From Nereida ignava (GTDB taxonomy: Bacteria; Pseudomonadota; Alphaproteobacteria; Rhodobacterales; Rhodobacteraceae): a DNA stretch of 64,000 nucleotides. Location of the stretch: NCBI RefSeq assembly GCF_001049735.1, contig NZ_CVPC01000005.1:186001-250000 (forward strand), given 5' to 3'. Each line of letters begins with the position of its first letter. Positions within the stretch are counted from its first letter, which is position 1. A program made the translations under genes and the position numbers. This document shows positions 1 to 8,931 of this stretch, piece after piece. The notes under the pieces are model-generated. The model did not search any database and was not told the DNA's origin. It saw nothing but the letters and a program-made list of their open reading frames with translations.

Positions 1-201
1 GTTATCAACAATCACAAAGTGATCGACACCCTGGGCACGGTAGTACTCCAAAAAATATGGCAAACGGCGCTTTTCGTTGCGAAGGGTAGAGAACAGAACG
101 ATGCCATCACGAGGGATTTGAGCAGTATTATTGGCAACCATTCGCAACTCACGGGATTTGCGCCGCGCACGGATGCGCAAGCGCTTCCTCTGCAGCCTCA
201 T
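1..201 (-). CDS. Glycosyltransferase family 2 protein, N-terminal part only
   Basis: The first 67 residues of a gene that runs off the left edge of the window. After a very basic leader (many Arg/Lys) comes a stretch with RNEKRRLPYFLEYYRAQGVD and a terminal IVDN, which lines up with RNEGTRLPYFFEHYRRLGVQ and VVDN in the next gene upstream. It is therefore a paralogue of the PF13704-type (Glyco_tranf_2_4) transferase beside it, and this segment is the start of the nucleotide-sugar-binding fold. The ATG at 201-199 is preceded by GGAG at a spacing of 9. The 118 bases between the two genes hold nothing I recognise. Substrate unknown; probably surface polysaccharide. Confidence 0.75.
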   Translation of the reverse strand, partial: MRLQRKRLRIRARRKSRELRMVANNTAQIPRDGIVLFSTLRNEKRRLPYFLEYYRAQGVDHFVIVDN

Positions 202-319
202 CCTGTATGAGCTCCAAATACCCAAAGCCAAACCTCATAAATCCCCAACCGATCACCGCCGGTTTTCGTACATCGCAACTATAGGCCAAAAATTGCGTTT
301 TCGTAAATAAATTCGCCGC

Positions 320-1339
320 CTACGCGCCCCATTTGATCGGATACATAAGTCCCAAATCAATCAACTGCTGCGGACCCTCATAGCGGGCAGCACCTTCGTG
401 CCACAAGTCAGGGTTCGCACTTAGGGCGTCATAATACTCATCATAGAGAGCGGAATTATTGAAGTGCTCGTCACGCTGCTTTTCCTCGGAAGATTTATCA
501 ACAATTTCGGGCAGAAATTTCGTATGAAGTAGAACGCCAGATGGCCTTTCACTTCCCTGATAGTTCTGCACATCGTTCAAGCGCTTTGGCAGCAGCGAAT
601 GCGTTGAGTTGACATACACAAAACGTCGGCTCCACTTCACAAAAGGGATCTTGTTAAGCGTCGGCGCGCGGCGGAATTCTTGGGCGAAAAACTGACGTGC
701 CCGTGGCCCGCCCTGCACCCAAAGATTGTTCATCCGTTTTTGTGTTTTGAAGTCGTACCCATCAGGGTCAAACCAGCCTAAAACATCGATCGGATAATCA
801 CCCGCTTTATATGTCTGCCGCCCAAGTGGCCCTTTAGGATACATGTCCAACATGAGTGCCCCAAAAGACGTCTCACCCGCCGCATCAAGCACTTTAGACA
901 GCGCCCTGAGATCTAGAGTAGTACTCTGATCGTATACGAGCAACTCATCAGCATCTACCGTCAGGCACCACCGATCATGTCCGTAAACAATCATCAACCA
1001 CGTCAGCCAATCCATCCCAAACCGCGACAGCCGATAGCTGTGATTGGTACGCCAAACAGACACATCAGGTGCGCCGTGAAGCAGTTCAGAGGTGCCGTCC
1101 GTTGAGCCGTTATCTACCACCAAAAAGTGCTGCACGCCTAATCTGCGGTAGTGTTCAAAAAAGTATGGCAGGCGCGTGCCTTCATTGCGCACACACACAA
1201 AGCACAAAACACTGCTCGGAATGATATTAGCAGTCTTGTCGCTTGCCAGCGAGAGTTGATTCCGCTTGCGCAATGCGCGCAACAAATACCGGCGGCGTTT
1301 CCACCGCAATTTATAAGAATCAATGAGACGCGCTAGCAT
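320..1339 (-). CDS. Glycosyltransferase family 2 protein (PF13704-like)
   Basis: A 339-residue protein. After a short basic N-terminus it has CVRNEGTRLPYFFEHYRRLG, VVDNGSTDGTSELL and, further on, CLTVDADELLVY. The last is the DxD-type motif that holds the metal and nucleotide sugar in GT-A fold enzymes. No signal peptide or membrane segment is visible, so it should act on the cytoplasmic side. It lies 30 bases downstream of galU on the same strand and is followed by a paralogue (1-201), which points to a tandem pair using UDP-sugars for an envelope polysaccharide. The ATG at 1339 has only a weak upstream GGGT. Acceptor and donor cannot be told from sequence. Confidence 0.85.
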   Translation of the reverse strand: MLARLIDSYKLRWKRRRYLLRALRKRNQLSLASDKTANIIPSSVLCFVCVRNEGTRLPYFFEHYRRLGVQHFLVVDNGSTDGTSELLHGAPDVSVWRTNHSYRLSRFGMDWLTWLMIVYGHDRWCLTVDADELLVYDQSTTLDLRALSKVLDAAGETSFGALMLDMYPKGPLGRQTYKAGDYPIDVLGWFDPDGYDFKTQKRMNNLWVQGGPRARQFFAQEFRRAPTLNKIPFVKWSRRFVYVNSTHSLLPKRLNDVQNYQGSERPSGVLLHTKFLPEIVDKSSEEKQRDEHFNNSALYDEYYDALSANPDLWHEGAARYEGPQQLIDLGLMYPIKWGA

Positions 1340-1369
1340 GCCAAGACCCGAAACGTCAGCTACACCAAA

Positions 1370-2251
1370 TCACTGTGCGGCTTGTTGGTGGCCAACCATC
1401 TGCTGAAGATAGTCCAAAAGCTCATCGCGACCCAAACCAAACGAGACAGTCGCCTGCAGAAAGCCCGCTTTTGATCCGCAATCAAACCGCTGGCCTTGGA
1501 AGCGGTATCCATAAACGCCCCGCTCGTTTTCAATCTCTTTCGCGATCGCATCAGTCAGCTGTATTTCACCGCCCGCGCCAGATTTGAGCTGGCTGAGGTT
1601 TTGCAGTACTTTTGGCGAAAGGATGTAACGACCGATCACAGCTAAGTTCGACGGCGCGTCCTCAACGGAAGGCTTCTCAACCATACCTTTGACCGACACC
1701 ATCGCCCCAAGATCTCCTTGGATATCAAGCATGCCGTAGCTGCTTGATTTCTCTTTGGGGACCTCCATCGCAGCCACCATCGAGCCGCCTGTTTCCTCGT
1801 ACGCCTCTACCATCTGTTGAAGACAGGGCTTATCGGCCGCAATAACATCATCAGGTAAAATAACCGCAAAAGGCTCATTCGCGATAAGTCTACGCGCGCA
1901 CCACACCGCATGCCCCAAACCAAGAGCCTTATGTTGGCGAATGTAGGCGATTGCCCCACTGTCCATGTTGGTATTTTTCAAGACCTCTAGAAGCTCGTCT
2001 TTGCCCTTTTTGCGAAGTTCTTGTTCAAGGGTTGGGGCATGATCAAAGTAATCCTCAAGCGCCCCTTTGCCGCGAGACGTGACAAAGATGAATTCTTTAA
2101 TGCCTGCCGCACGTGCTTCATCGATGGCGTATTGGATCAGCGGGCGGTCAACCAGTGTCATAATCTCTTTTGGCACTGATTTGGTTGCAGGCAAAAACCG
2201 CGTACCCAAACCTGCCACGGGGAAAATAGCTTTTGTTACCTTTTTTCGCAT
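1370..2251 (-). CDS. galU: UTP-glucose-1-phosphate uridylyltransferase
   Basis: Makes UDP-glucose from UTP and glucose-1-phosphate, the donor for exopolysaccharide, capsule and glycolipid glucose residues. The 293-residue length is normal for bacterial GalU. The nucleotide-binding start FPVAGLGTRFLPATKSVPKE is at residues about 10-29, followed by the family signatures PLIQYAIDEA and VILPDDVI, and the substrate-site motif GMVEKPS. The ATG at 2251 has AAGG 8 bases upstream. It heads a minus-strand group with the two glycosyltransferases downstream. The 127 bases before it, up to kdsB, show no terminator I can defend. Confidence 0.96.
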   Translation of the reverse strand: MRKKVTKAIFPVAGLGTRFLPATKSVPKEIMTLVDRPLIQYAIDEARAAGIKEFIFVTSRGKGALEDYFDHAPTLEQELRKKGKDELLEVLKNTNMDSGAIAYIRQHKALGLGHAVWCARRLIANEPFAVILPDDVIAADKPCLQQMVEAYEETGGSMVAAMEVPKEKSSSYGMLDIQGDLGAMVSVKGMVEKPSVEDAPSNLAVIGRYILSPKVLQNLSQLKSGAGGEIQLTDAIAKEIENERGVYGYRFQGQRFDCGSKAGFLQATVSFGLGRDELLDYLQQMVGHQQAAQ

Positions 2252-2378
2252 TTGTCGAACCTTACGCAGTATTTAGGCACAGGCTTCTTGCCCGAATATG
2301 TCACCAGTAAGGCAAATATATGGACCAAAATACATTTCCACGGCAGTAGGGAGACTAAACACAGCTATGCCATTGTAA

Positions 2379-3179
2379 TCAAGCTTGGCCTATATCGCGC
2401 AGCATCTTCTCAATCAAAGGTACGTCTTCAGGATTATTTAGCTCCCAGAACTTTGCGCCACGGGCCTCAACCTCAACACACATCATGGGGCGTGCACGCT
2501 CCAAGAACCGAAGCTGCTCAAGACCCTCAAGCCCTTCCAGCGGACCAGCATCCCATGTAGGATAGGCCATCAACGCCGCGGGCCGATACGCATAGACACC
2601 AACGTGATGAAACACAGGCGTGGGATCCTGTGCGTCAAAGTTTTGTGCGACGAACGGGATGACTTCTTTGCTGAAATAAAGCGCATTATTATCCGCGCCG
2701 AACACAGCCGTTGTCCCGCCAACGCGACCATGCTTACGGTCGTTCAAAAGGCTGTTCAGCGTCTCGCCATCACACCGCAAAACCGGCGTGGCCACATCTG
2801 CGGCTGGCGTATTTTTCAGCCCATCGATCAATGCCTCAACAAACCAAGGCGGCGTGAGCGGCGCGTCACCTTGTAGATTCACCACGATATCGTGGTCCGC
2901 ACGAAGGTTCGCATAGGCTTGTGCGCAACGCTCTGTACCATTGGCGCAGCTCTCTGACGTCATCACGACCTCGGCACCGAAACTCTCTGCCGCTCGTCGA
3001 ATACGGTCGTCATCCGTAGCGACAACAACTTTATCCGCACCCTTCACGGCCATCGCTGCCCGCCAAGACCGCTCAATCAAACTGCGCTTTGTGCCGTCAG
3101 CGCCGGTCAGTTCAACAAGTGGCTTGCCAGGGTAGCGTGTGCTGGCGAACCGAGCAGGAATTATGATGAGAACAGACAT
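2379..3179 (-). CDS. kdsB: 3-deoxy-manno-octulosonate cytidylyltransferase (CMP-Kdo synthetase)
   Basis: Activates Kdo as CMP-Kdo for lipopolysaccharide core or capsule assembly in the cytoplasm. The N-terminus IIPARFASTRYPGKPLVEL is the KdsB nucleotide-binding signature, and VVNLQGDAPLTPP is the conserved metal/CTP region (QGD). The length of 266 residues is close to the family norm near 250. The start ATG at 3179 lies 2 bases after the cysQ stop, with GAGG inside the end of cysQ acting as ribosome binding site, so the two are co-transcribed. Homologues used for Kdo in capsules and for related 8- or 9-carbon acids are similar, so exact substrate is family inference. Confidence 0.93.
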   Translation of the reverse strand: MSVLIIIPARFASTRYPGKPLVELTGADGTKRSLIERSWRAAMAVKGADKVVVATDDDRIRRAAESFGAEVVMTSESCANGTERCAQAYANLRADHDIVVNLQGDAPLTPPWFVEALIDGLKNTPAADVATPVLRCDGETLNSLLNDRKHGRVGGTTAVFGADNNALYFSKEVIPFVAQNFDAQDPTPVFHHVGVYAYRPAALMAYPTWDAGPLEGLEGLEQLRFLERARPMMCVEVEARGAKFWELNNPEDVPLIEKMLRDIGQA

Positions 3180-3181
3180 AT

Positions 3182-3979
3182 CTAGCCTCGCTTAAGATCA
3201 ACGCCCGGTGCGTGGGCAATAAAGAACGGGTTTGCATACTCACTTTTGCCGTATTTGAGCGGCGTATGATCGTCAAAGCGAATAACCGCACCACCTGCAC
3301 CGTTCAGTACCGCATGACCCGCTGCCGTATCCCACTCCATCGTGCGACCCAAGCGCGGGTAGATATCAGCCTCACCCGTCGCAATCAGACAAAACTTCAG
3401 CGACGATCCTGCGCTTTTCATATCGCTAACCGAATATTTATTGATGTAATCATCTGTCGCCTGATCGCGGTGAGACTTTGAGGCAACAACAAGCAGGGCT
3501 GCATTATCGGGGGATGACACAGCGATCTTCGCCTGCGGACCCACTTTATCTTTTGCAAAAGGTCCCGCCTCTTCAACACTTTCACCCGATGCATTTGTGT
3601 AAAACAACCGCTCACGGGCAGGCGCGTAAACAACGCCACGTGTCGGCACGCCGTTTTCAACAAACGCTATGTTCACTGTAAAATCACCACGCCGGTTGAT
3701 GAACTCTTTCGTGCCATCAAGGGGGTCAACAATGATAAACGTATCCGCCGTTTGCGTATGGGAGGCAGACTGCTCCTCTGTCACCAAAAGCACATCAGGA
3801 AAAGCGGCTCGCAAACCCGCAGATATAAGCGCATCCGCGGCCTCATCAGCAGCCGTTACAGGGCTATCGTCTGACTTGGTTTTGACATCAAAATCATCCG
3901 CTTCATAGATTTCCATAATCACGTCACCAGCGCGCAAAGCCAACTCGCGGAACACCGCTTCCATCTTTGTGAAATCCAA
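3182..3979 (-). CDS. cysQ: 3'(2'),5'-bisphosphate nucleotidase CysQ
   Basis: Inositol-monophosphatase superfamily enzyme that hydrolyses 3'-phosphoadenosine 5'-phosphate to AMP, clearing a by-product of sulfate assimilation and sulfotransferase reactions. The metal-binding motif VDPLDGTKEFINRRGDF is the CysQ form of the superfamily DPxDGT signature. The C-terminal WDTAAGHAVLNGAGG is the second one. The start is taken as TTG at 3979 because GGGAG sits 8 bases ahead of it; an ATG follows five codons later at 3964 without a ribosome binding site. It is the first gene of a cysQ-kdsB pair, an arrangement that links sulfur nucleotides to an envelope locus for no obvious reason. Confidence 0.93.
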   Translation of the reverse strand: MDFTKMEAVFRELALRAGDVIMEIYEADDFDVKTKSDDSPVTAADEAADALISAGLRAAFPDVLLVTEEQSASHTQTADTFIIVDPLDGTKEFINRRGDFTVNIAFVENGVPTRGVVYAPARERLFYTNASGESVEEAGPFAKDKVGPQAKIAVSSPDNAALLVVASKSHRDQATDDYINKYSVSDMKSAGSSLKFCLIATGEADIYPRLGRTMEWDTAAGHAVLNGAGGAVIRFDDHTPLKYGKSEYANPFFIAHAPGVDLKRG

Positions 3980-4117
3980 AACTGTTACTCCCGATGTCGA
4001 AATCGTTGATAAATTAGCGAAAAAGCGTATGGTCTTGCGTAAGGCTTATGCGACTCTGGTAATGAAACAGCAAGATTTCTGTGAAACCAATGGGTCGCGC
4101 GTTGAGCAGGATAGTAA

Positions 4118-4939
4118 ATGTTTAGTTTTGAAGCACGGCCTACCGGGCGCCGAAAAGCCGTTGGTCTACTTGAGTTAATCTACCATGGGATCGTCCGTGA
4201 CGTCCGTAAAAGTCATGGCAATGCCTTCTTGGCGTTGCTTACCAACATGCTGCAGACAATCATCTTTGTCGCGGCATTCTACGTTATGTTTTCCGTACTA
4301 GGCCTGCGCGGCGCAACATTGCGCGGTGATTTCTTGCTGTACATCATGTCGGGTATCTTTTTGTTCCTGTGCCATACCAAAGCCCTTAGCGCAGTTGTCA
4401 GTTCAGAAGGTCCGGCATCAGCAATGATGAAGCATGCCCCCATGACCACAGCAATCGCCATATGCTCCTCTGCGCTAGGCTCTCTTTATATTCAGTTGCT
4501 ATCGCTATTTTTGGTTTTGTTTGGCTATCACGTTATCTTCACACCAGTCGTCATCGAAGACCCAATGAGCGCGCTTGGCATGCTGCTTTTGTCTTGGGCC
4601 AGCGGCGTTGCAATTGGAATGGTTCTATTGGCGCTCAAACCATGGATGCCGGCTGTTGTTGGCATCTTCACCCAAGTGTACAGCCGTGCCAACATGATCG
4701 CCTCAGGCAAGATGTTCGTAGCCAATACGTTGCCAAGCTTTATGTTGGCGATGTTCGATTGGAACCCACTCTTTCACACAATCGACCAAGCCCGTGGCTT
4801 TGTGTTTGTGAACTACAACCCGCGCTACACAGATTGGGAATATGCGACCCTTATCACGGTCATATTCCTAATGATTGGTCTGATGGGCGAGTTCTATACC
4901 CGCAAACACGCCTCCGTCAGTTGGAGCGCGCGACAATAA
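4118..4939 (+). CDS. ABC-2 type transporter permease, polysaccharide export (KpsM-like)
   Basis: A 273-residue membrane protein with about six hydrophobic segments (near residues 35-60, 70-95, 110-135, 145-170, 180-205 and 240-260). The layout is that of ABC-2 permeases that export capsule or O-antigen polysaccharide, including the loop with NPLFHTIDQARGFVF before the last segment. GAGCAGGA lies just before the ATG. Divergent from cysQ-kdsB. Its ATPase (KpsT type) is not adjacent: alkB follows on the other strand 6 bases after the stop, so the transporter must be completed from elsewhere. Call by overall pattern; substrate is inference from the galU/kdsB/glycosyltransferase neighbours. Confidence 0.8.
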   Translation: MFSFEARPTGRRKAVGLLELIYHGIVRDVRKSHGNAFLALLTNMLQTIIFVAAFYVMFSVLGLRGATLRGDFLLYIMSGIFLFLCHTKALSAVVSSEGPASAMMKHAPMTTAIAICSSALGSLYIQLLSLFLVLFGYHVIFTPVVIEDPMSALGMLLLSWASGVAIGMVLLALKPWMPAVVGIFTQVYSRANMIASGKMFVANTLPSFMLAMFDWNPLFHTIDQARGFVFVNYNPRYTDWEYATLITVIFLMIGLMGEFYTRKHASVSWSARQ

Positions 4940-4945
4940 GTAGGC

Positions 4946-5551
4946 CTAAGTTGCAACACGGAGCGTCAGGTTAAGCCGGCCGCCGTTGGGCAAAAGTCGT
5001 GATGAACCACCTTTGATGCGGTCAATACCGTGATAGGCAAGACGGGCCTGTCCGCCCATCACAACAACATCCCCTGATTGCAGCCAAATGCTTTCCGTAG
5101 TGCCGCCACGCTCAAGGCCGCCTACACGCAGCAAGCCCTCATCCCCGAGCGAGATGGAAACAACGGGCCACTGAAAATCAGCCTCATCATGATCGCGGTG
5201 CAACCCCATGCGGGCTGCTTCATCATAAAAATTGATCAAGCAACTGTCAGGCAACGGCGCGTCGCACGTGACGCTGCTCCACACATCAAGGATTTTGCGC
5301 GGAATGGCGGGCCAAGCCACGCCAGAAGGATGACGCGTTGCATACTGATAACCCGAAGCAGTTGCTGTCCACCCAACACGTCCCGCCGAAGTCATTCTGA
5401 CAGACATCTGGCGACCGGATGGTGTTTGTGGCCTCATCAGTGGTGCCGCCTTAACAATGTCCCGGACTGCATCGACCAACTGCCGCTGTGCGCCAATATC
5501 CAATGCAGTTTTATAGATATGAAAGCCCCGAATGCTTAAATTGGGTCGCAT
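4946..5551 (-). CDS. alkB: Alpha-ketoglutarate-dependent dioxygenase AlkB
   Basis: Fe(II)/2-oxoglutarate dioxygenase that removes methyl groups such as 1-methyladenine and 3-methylcytosine from DNA. The iron triad is visible: H118-x-D120 in GLHRDHDE and H174 in YHGIDR. The 2-oxoglutarate-binding arginines are R192 and R198 in GGRLNLTLR, the same arrangement as in E. coli AlkB. About 200 residues, normal for the family. The ATG at 5551 is chosen over an in-frame GTG two codons earlier because AAGGAA lies 8 bases upstream of it. It is transcribed away from dnaK and converges on the ABC-2 permease gene. Confidence 0.94.
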   Translation of the reverse strand: MRPNLSIRGFHIYKTALDIGAQRQLVDAVRDIVKAAPLMRPQTPSGRQMSVRMTSAGRVGWTATASGYQYATRHPSGVAWPAIPRKILDVWSSVTCDAPLPDSCLINFYDEAARMGLHRDHDEADFQWPVVSISLGDEGLLRVGGLERGGTTESIWLQSGDVVVMGGQARLAYHGIDRIKGGSSRLLPNGGRLNLTLRVAT

Positions 5552-5596
5552 TATCACTTTCCTTCAAATTTCGGTGCATTTATCCAATGCGCGCCG

Positions 5597-5628
5597 CTTG
5601 CAGCGCCCTACACCCCTCCCTATATACG
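5597..5628 (+). promoter_or_regulatory. RpoH (sigma-32) type promoter of dnaK
   Basis: CTTG at 5597-5600 and CCTATATACG at 5619-5628. The -10 element fits the alphaproteobacterial heat-shock consensus CYTATNTNNG at every defined position. CTTGCA is followed by 16 bases before it, which is the expected spacing. The site lies about 112 bases upstream of the dnaK start, in the alkB/dnaK divergent gap. Seen directly; sigma factor assignment is from the published consensus as I know it. Confidence 0.8.
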
Positions 5629-5740
5629 CTGCGAACTGGGTTGTCCCTCTGTGGACGCCCTTCACCTTGGGATTGAGGCTTGGATGCCGGACATAGGGTC
5701 CGCGCCTCACGACATCGCCGGAAAAAGAGGATGACAATTC

Positions 5741-7657
5741 ATGGCTAAAGTTATTGGTATTGACCTTGGGACAACAAACTCCTGCGTCGCCATCATGGAT
5801 GGTTCGCAGCCCCGTGTTATTGAGAATGCGGAAGGCGCGCGCACGACCCCATCAATCGTTGCATTTACAGACGACGAGCGTCTTGTAGGCCAGCCTGCAA
5901 AACGCCAAGCAGTCACAAACCCAGAGAACACTGTTTTCGGTGTTAAGCGTCTTATCGGCCGTCGCGCCGATGATGAGCATCTGGCAAAAGACAAAAAGAA
6001 CATGCCCTTCGCTGTTATCAATGGCGGCAACGGCGACGCTTGGGTCCAAGCCCAAGACGAAAAATACAGCCCTTCACAGATTTCAGCGTTCATTCTGCAA
6101 AAGATGAAAGAAACCGCTGAATCGTACCTCGGCGAAGATGTAACACAGGCGGTCATTACCGTTCCTGCGTACTTCAACGATGCACAACGTCAGGCAACAA
6201 AAGACGCCGGCAAAATCGCTGGTCTCGAAGTTCTACGTATCATCAACGAGCCAACAGCAGCAGCCTTGGCCTATGGCTTGGATAAAAAAGAGACACAAAC
6301 CATTGCGGTTTATGACCTCGGTGGCGGTACATTCGACGTAACGATCCTTGAGATTGATGACGGTTTGTTCGAAGTGAAATCAACCAACGGTGATACGTTC
6401 CTTGGTGGTGAAGACTTTGACATGCGCATCGTGAACCACCTCGCGGATGAGTTCAAAAAAGCGAATGGCGTCGACCTGACCCAAGACAAGATGGCGCTTC
6501 AGCGTTTGAAAGAAGCCGCTGAGAAAGCAAAGATTGAGCTTTCTTCTGCAAGCCAGACTGAAATCAACCAGCCCTTCATCTCAATGGACAGCAAAACAGG
6601 CCAGCCGCTTCACTTGGTTGTTAAACTGACACGCGCGAAGCTGGAAAGCCTTGTTGGTGACCTGATCAAAGCGTCAATCAAGCCATGCCAAGCGGCCCTG
6701 AAAGACGCAGGTTTGTCTGTTGGTGACATCGACGAAGTCGTCCTTGTTGGTGGTATGACACGTATGCCAAAGGTCATCGAAGAAGTGACAAAATTCTTCG
6801 GTAAAGAGCCAAACAAAGGCGTGAACCCAGATGAAGTTGTTGCCATGGGTGCAGCAATTCAAGCCGGTGTTCTGCAAGGTGACGTGAAAGACGTCGTTCT
6901 GCTTGACGTAACGCCGCTTTCGCTTGGTATTGAGACCCTTGGTGGTGTGTTCACACGTCTTATCGACCGCAACACAACGATCCCAACTAAAAAGTCACAA
7001 ACCTTCTCGACCGCTGAAGACAACCAGAATGCCGTGACAATCCGCGTATTCCAAGGTGAGCGTGAGATGGCTGCGGACAACAAAATCCTCGGTCAGTTCA
7101 ACCTCGAGGATATTCCACCCGCACCACGCGGCATGCCACAAATCGAAGTGACCTTCGACATCGACGCCAACGGCATCGTGTCTGTAGGCGCGGCTGACAA
7201 AGGCACTGGTAAAGAGCAGAAGATCACGATCCAGGCTTCTGGTGGCTTGTCTGATGAAGATATCGAAAAAATGGTCAAAGATGCTGAGGATAACGCCGAA
7301 GCAGATAAAGATCGTAAAGAATTGGTGGAAGCCAAGAACCAAGCCGAGAGCCTCGTCCACTCGACTGAAAAGTCCATGGAAGAGCACGCGGACAAAGTGG
7401 ACCCAACAACGATCGAAGCGATTGAGTTGGCAATTGCCGCACTCAAAGATGATCTGGAAACAGAAGACGCCGGTAAGATCAAAGGCGGCATCCAGAACGT
7501 AACTGAAGCTGCGATGAAACTTGGTGAAGCAATCTATAAATCAGCGCAAGAAGAAGCCGCTGGTGAGGAAGCCGCACCAGAAGATGGCAACGCCGGTGTT
7601 GATGATGACATCGTAGACGCTGACTTCGAAGATCTGGACGACGACAAACGCGCCTAA
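5741..7657 (+). CDS. dnaK: Molecular chaperone DnaK (Hsp70)
   Basis: ATP-dependent chaperone of the cytoplasm working with DnaJ and GrpE. 638 residues, the usual length. The nucleotide-binding domain opens with [16 protein letters not shown], followed by the phosphate-2 motif [12 protein letters not shown] near residue 195 and [12 protein letters not shown] near residue 335. The linker [18 protein letters not shown] leads into the substrate-binding domain, and the acidic tail ends [21 protein letters not shown] precedes the ATG. An RpoH-type promoter lies about 112 bases upstream, and dnaJ follows after a hairpin. grpE and hrcA, the other parts of the heat-shock set, lie 55 kb away in the same window (62.0-63.7 kb). 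Confidence 0.99.
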   Translation: MAKVIGIDLGTTNSCVAIMDGSQPRVIENAEGARTTPSIVAFTDDERLVGQPAKRQAVTNPENTVFGVKRLIGRRADDEHLAKDKKNMPFAVINGGNGDAWVQAQDEKYSPSQISAFILQKMKETAESYLGEDVTQAVITVPAYFNDAQRQATKDAGKIAGLEVLRIINEPTAAALAYGLDKKETQTIAVYDLGGGTFDVTILEIDDGLFEVKSTNGDTFLGGEDFDMRIVNHLADEFKKANGVDLTQDKMALQRLKEAAEKAKIELSSASQTEINQPFISMDSKTGQPLHLVVKLTRAKLESLVGDLIKASIKPCQAALKDAGLSVGDIDEVVLVGGMTRMPKVIEEVTKFFGKEPNKGVNPDEVVAMGAAIQAGVLQGDVKDVVLLDVTPLSLGIETLGGVFTRLIDRNTTIPTKKSQTFSTAEDNQNAVTIRVFQGEREMAADNKILGQFNLEDIPPAPRGMPQIEVTFDIDANGIVSVGAADKGTGKEQKITIQASGGLSDEDIEKMVKDAEDNAEADKDRKELVEAKNQAESLVHSTEKSMEEHADKVDPTTIEAIELAIAALKDDLETEDAGKIKGGIQNVTEAAMKLGEAIYKSAQEEAAGEEAAPEDGNAGVDDDIVDADFEDLDDDKRA

Positions 7658-7677
7658 TCCGCGCTAAGGAACCAATG

Positions 7678-7718
7678 AAGCCAGCCCGCATCCCTGTAAG
7701 ACGGGTGGGCTGGCTTTT
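7678..7718 (+). terminator. Hairpin between dnaK and dnaJ, possible partial terminator
   Basis: A perfect 10-base-pair stem (arms 7678-7687 and 7707-7716, AAGCCAGCCC / GGGCTGGCTT) with a 19-base loop, ending in TTTT. It lies 20 bases after the dnaK stop and 27 before dnaJ. The T-run is only four long, so partial termination or mRNA stabilisation that keeps DnaJ below DnaK is likelier than full termination. Confidence 0.7.
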
Positions 7719-7742
7719 ACGTTCCAAAGGGGGAGACCACCC

Positions 7743-8894
7743 ATGGCAAAACGTGACTATTATGAAATTCTAGGGGTCTCAAAAGGCGCATCCGCTGATG
7801 AGATTAAAAAGGGCTATCGCACCAAAGCGAAAGAACTACACCCAGACCGTAATGCTGATAATCCAAACGCCGAGGCAATGTTCAAAGAAGCGAACGAAGC
7901 CTACGAAGTGCTGAAAGACGCAGAGAAAAAAGCTGCTTACGACCGTTACGGCCACGCAGCTTTTGAAGGCGGCATGGGTGGCGGCCGACAAGGTGGCGGT
8001 TTTGGTGGAGGGAACGGTGACTTCTCAAGCGCCTTTTCCGATGTGTTTGATGATCTGTTTGGTGACTTCATGGGCGGACAGCGCGGTGGTGGCGGTCGTA
8101 CACGCGCCAGCCGCGGCTCGGATTTGCGCTATAACTTGCGCGTCACCCTTGAAGAAGCATTTGCCGGCAGCCAGAAAACCATCAACGTCCCAACATCTGT
8201 TAACTGTGATACATGTACTGGCACTGGCGCAGACGGTGGGGCCGAACCCGCGACCTGTCCAACGTGTTCGGGTATGGGTAAAGTCCGTGCGCAACAGGGC
8301 TTCTTTACCGTAGAACGCACCTGTCCTACCTGCTCCGGTATTGGCCAGATCATCAAGAATCCGTGCAAAGCATGTGGCGGGGCCGGCCGGACCGAAAAAG
8401 AACGTTCCCTTTCTGTAAACATTCCTGCTGGTGTTGAAACCGGCACCCGTATCCGCCTTGCTGGCGAAGGCGAAGCCGGAATGCGCGGTGGACCGACAGG
8501 TGATCTTTATATTTTCATCGAAGTCGCAGAGCATGAAATATTTGAGCGTGACGGGCAAAGCCTGTTCTGCCGCGTGCCTGTTTCAATGACGTCTGCCGCT
8601 CTTGGTGGCGACATTGAGGTGCCTACGATTGATGGCGGACGGTCACGAGTGAAAATCCCGGGCGGCAGCCAATCGGGGCGCCAAATGCGTTTGCGCGGCA
8701 AAGGTATGCCCGGGCTTCGCGGTGGCGGAGCGGGCGATATGTTCATCGAAATGGCCGTTGAAACGCCTGTGAACCTTACATCTAAGCAGAAAGAGCTTCT
8801 GCGCGAGTTCGAAAAACTTAGCGAAGACAACAACCCACAATCATCAAGTTTCTTCTCAAGCGTCAAAAGCTTTTGGGAAACGATGAAGGGTTAA
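7743..8894 (+). CDS. dnaJ: Chaperone DnaJ (Hsp40)
   Basis: Co-chaperone that loads unfolded proteins onto DnaK and stimulates its ATPase. Full type I architecture in 383 residues. The J domain (1-70) carries the HPD tripeptide in KELHPDRN. A Gly/Phe-rich segment (about 75-120) follows, then four zinc-finger repeats [24 protein letters not shown] and CKACGGAG (about residues 157-215), and then the C-terminal peptide-binding domain. The ATG follows GGGGGAG. It probably depends on the dnaK promoter, reading through the hairpin at 7678-7718. Confidence 0.99.
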   Translation: MAKRDYYEILGVSKGASADEIKKGYRTKAKELHPDRNADNPNAEAMFKEANEAYEVLKDAEKKAAYDRYGHAAFEGGMGGGRQGGGFGGGNGDFSSAFSDVFDDLFGDFMGGQRGGGGRTRASRGSDLRYNLRVTLEEAFAGSQKTINVPTSVNCDTCTGTGADGGAEPATCPTCSGMGKVRAQQGFFTVERTCPTCSGIGQIIKNPCKACGGAGRTEKERSLSVNIPAGVETGTRIRLAGEGEAGMRGGPTGDLYIFIEVAEHEIFERDGQSLFCRVPVSMTSAALGGDIEVPTIDGGRSRVKIPGGSQSGRQMRLRGKGMPGLRGGGAGDMFIEMAVETPVNLTSKQKELLREFEKLSEDNNPQSSSFFSSVKSFWETMKG

Positions 8895-8931
8895 CTGATT
8901 TTTTAGAGAATCGGCGCATTCATGAAGTGTC

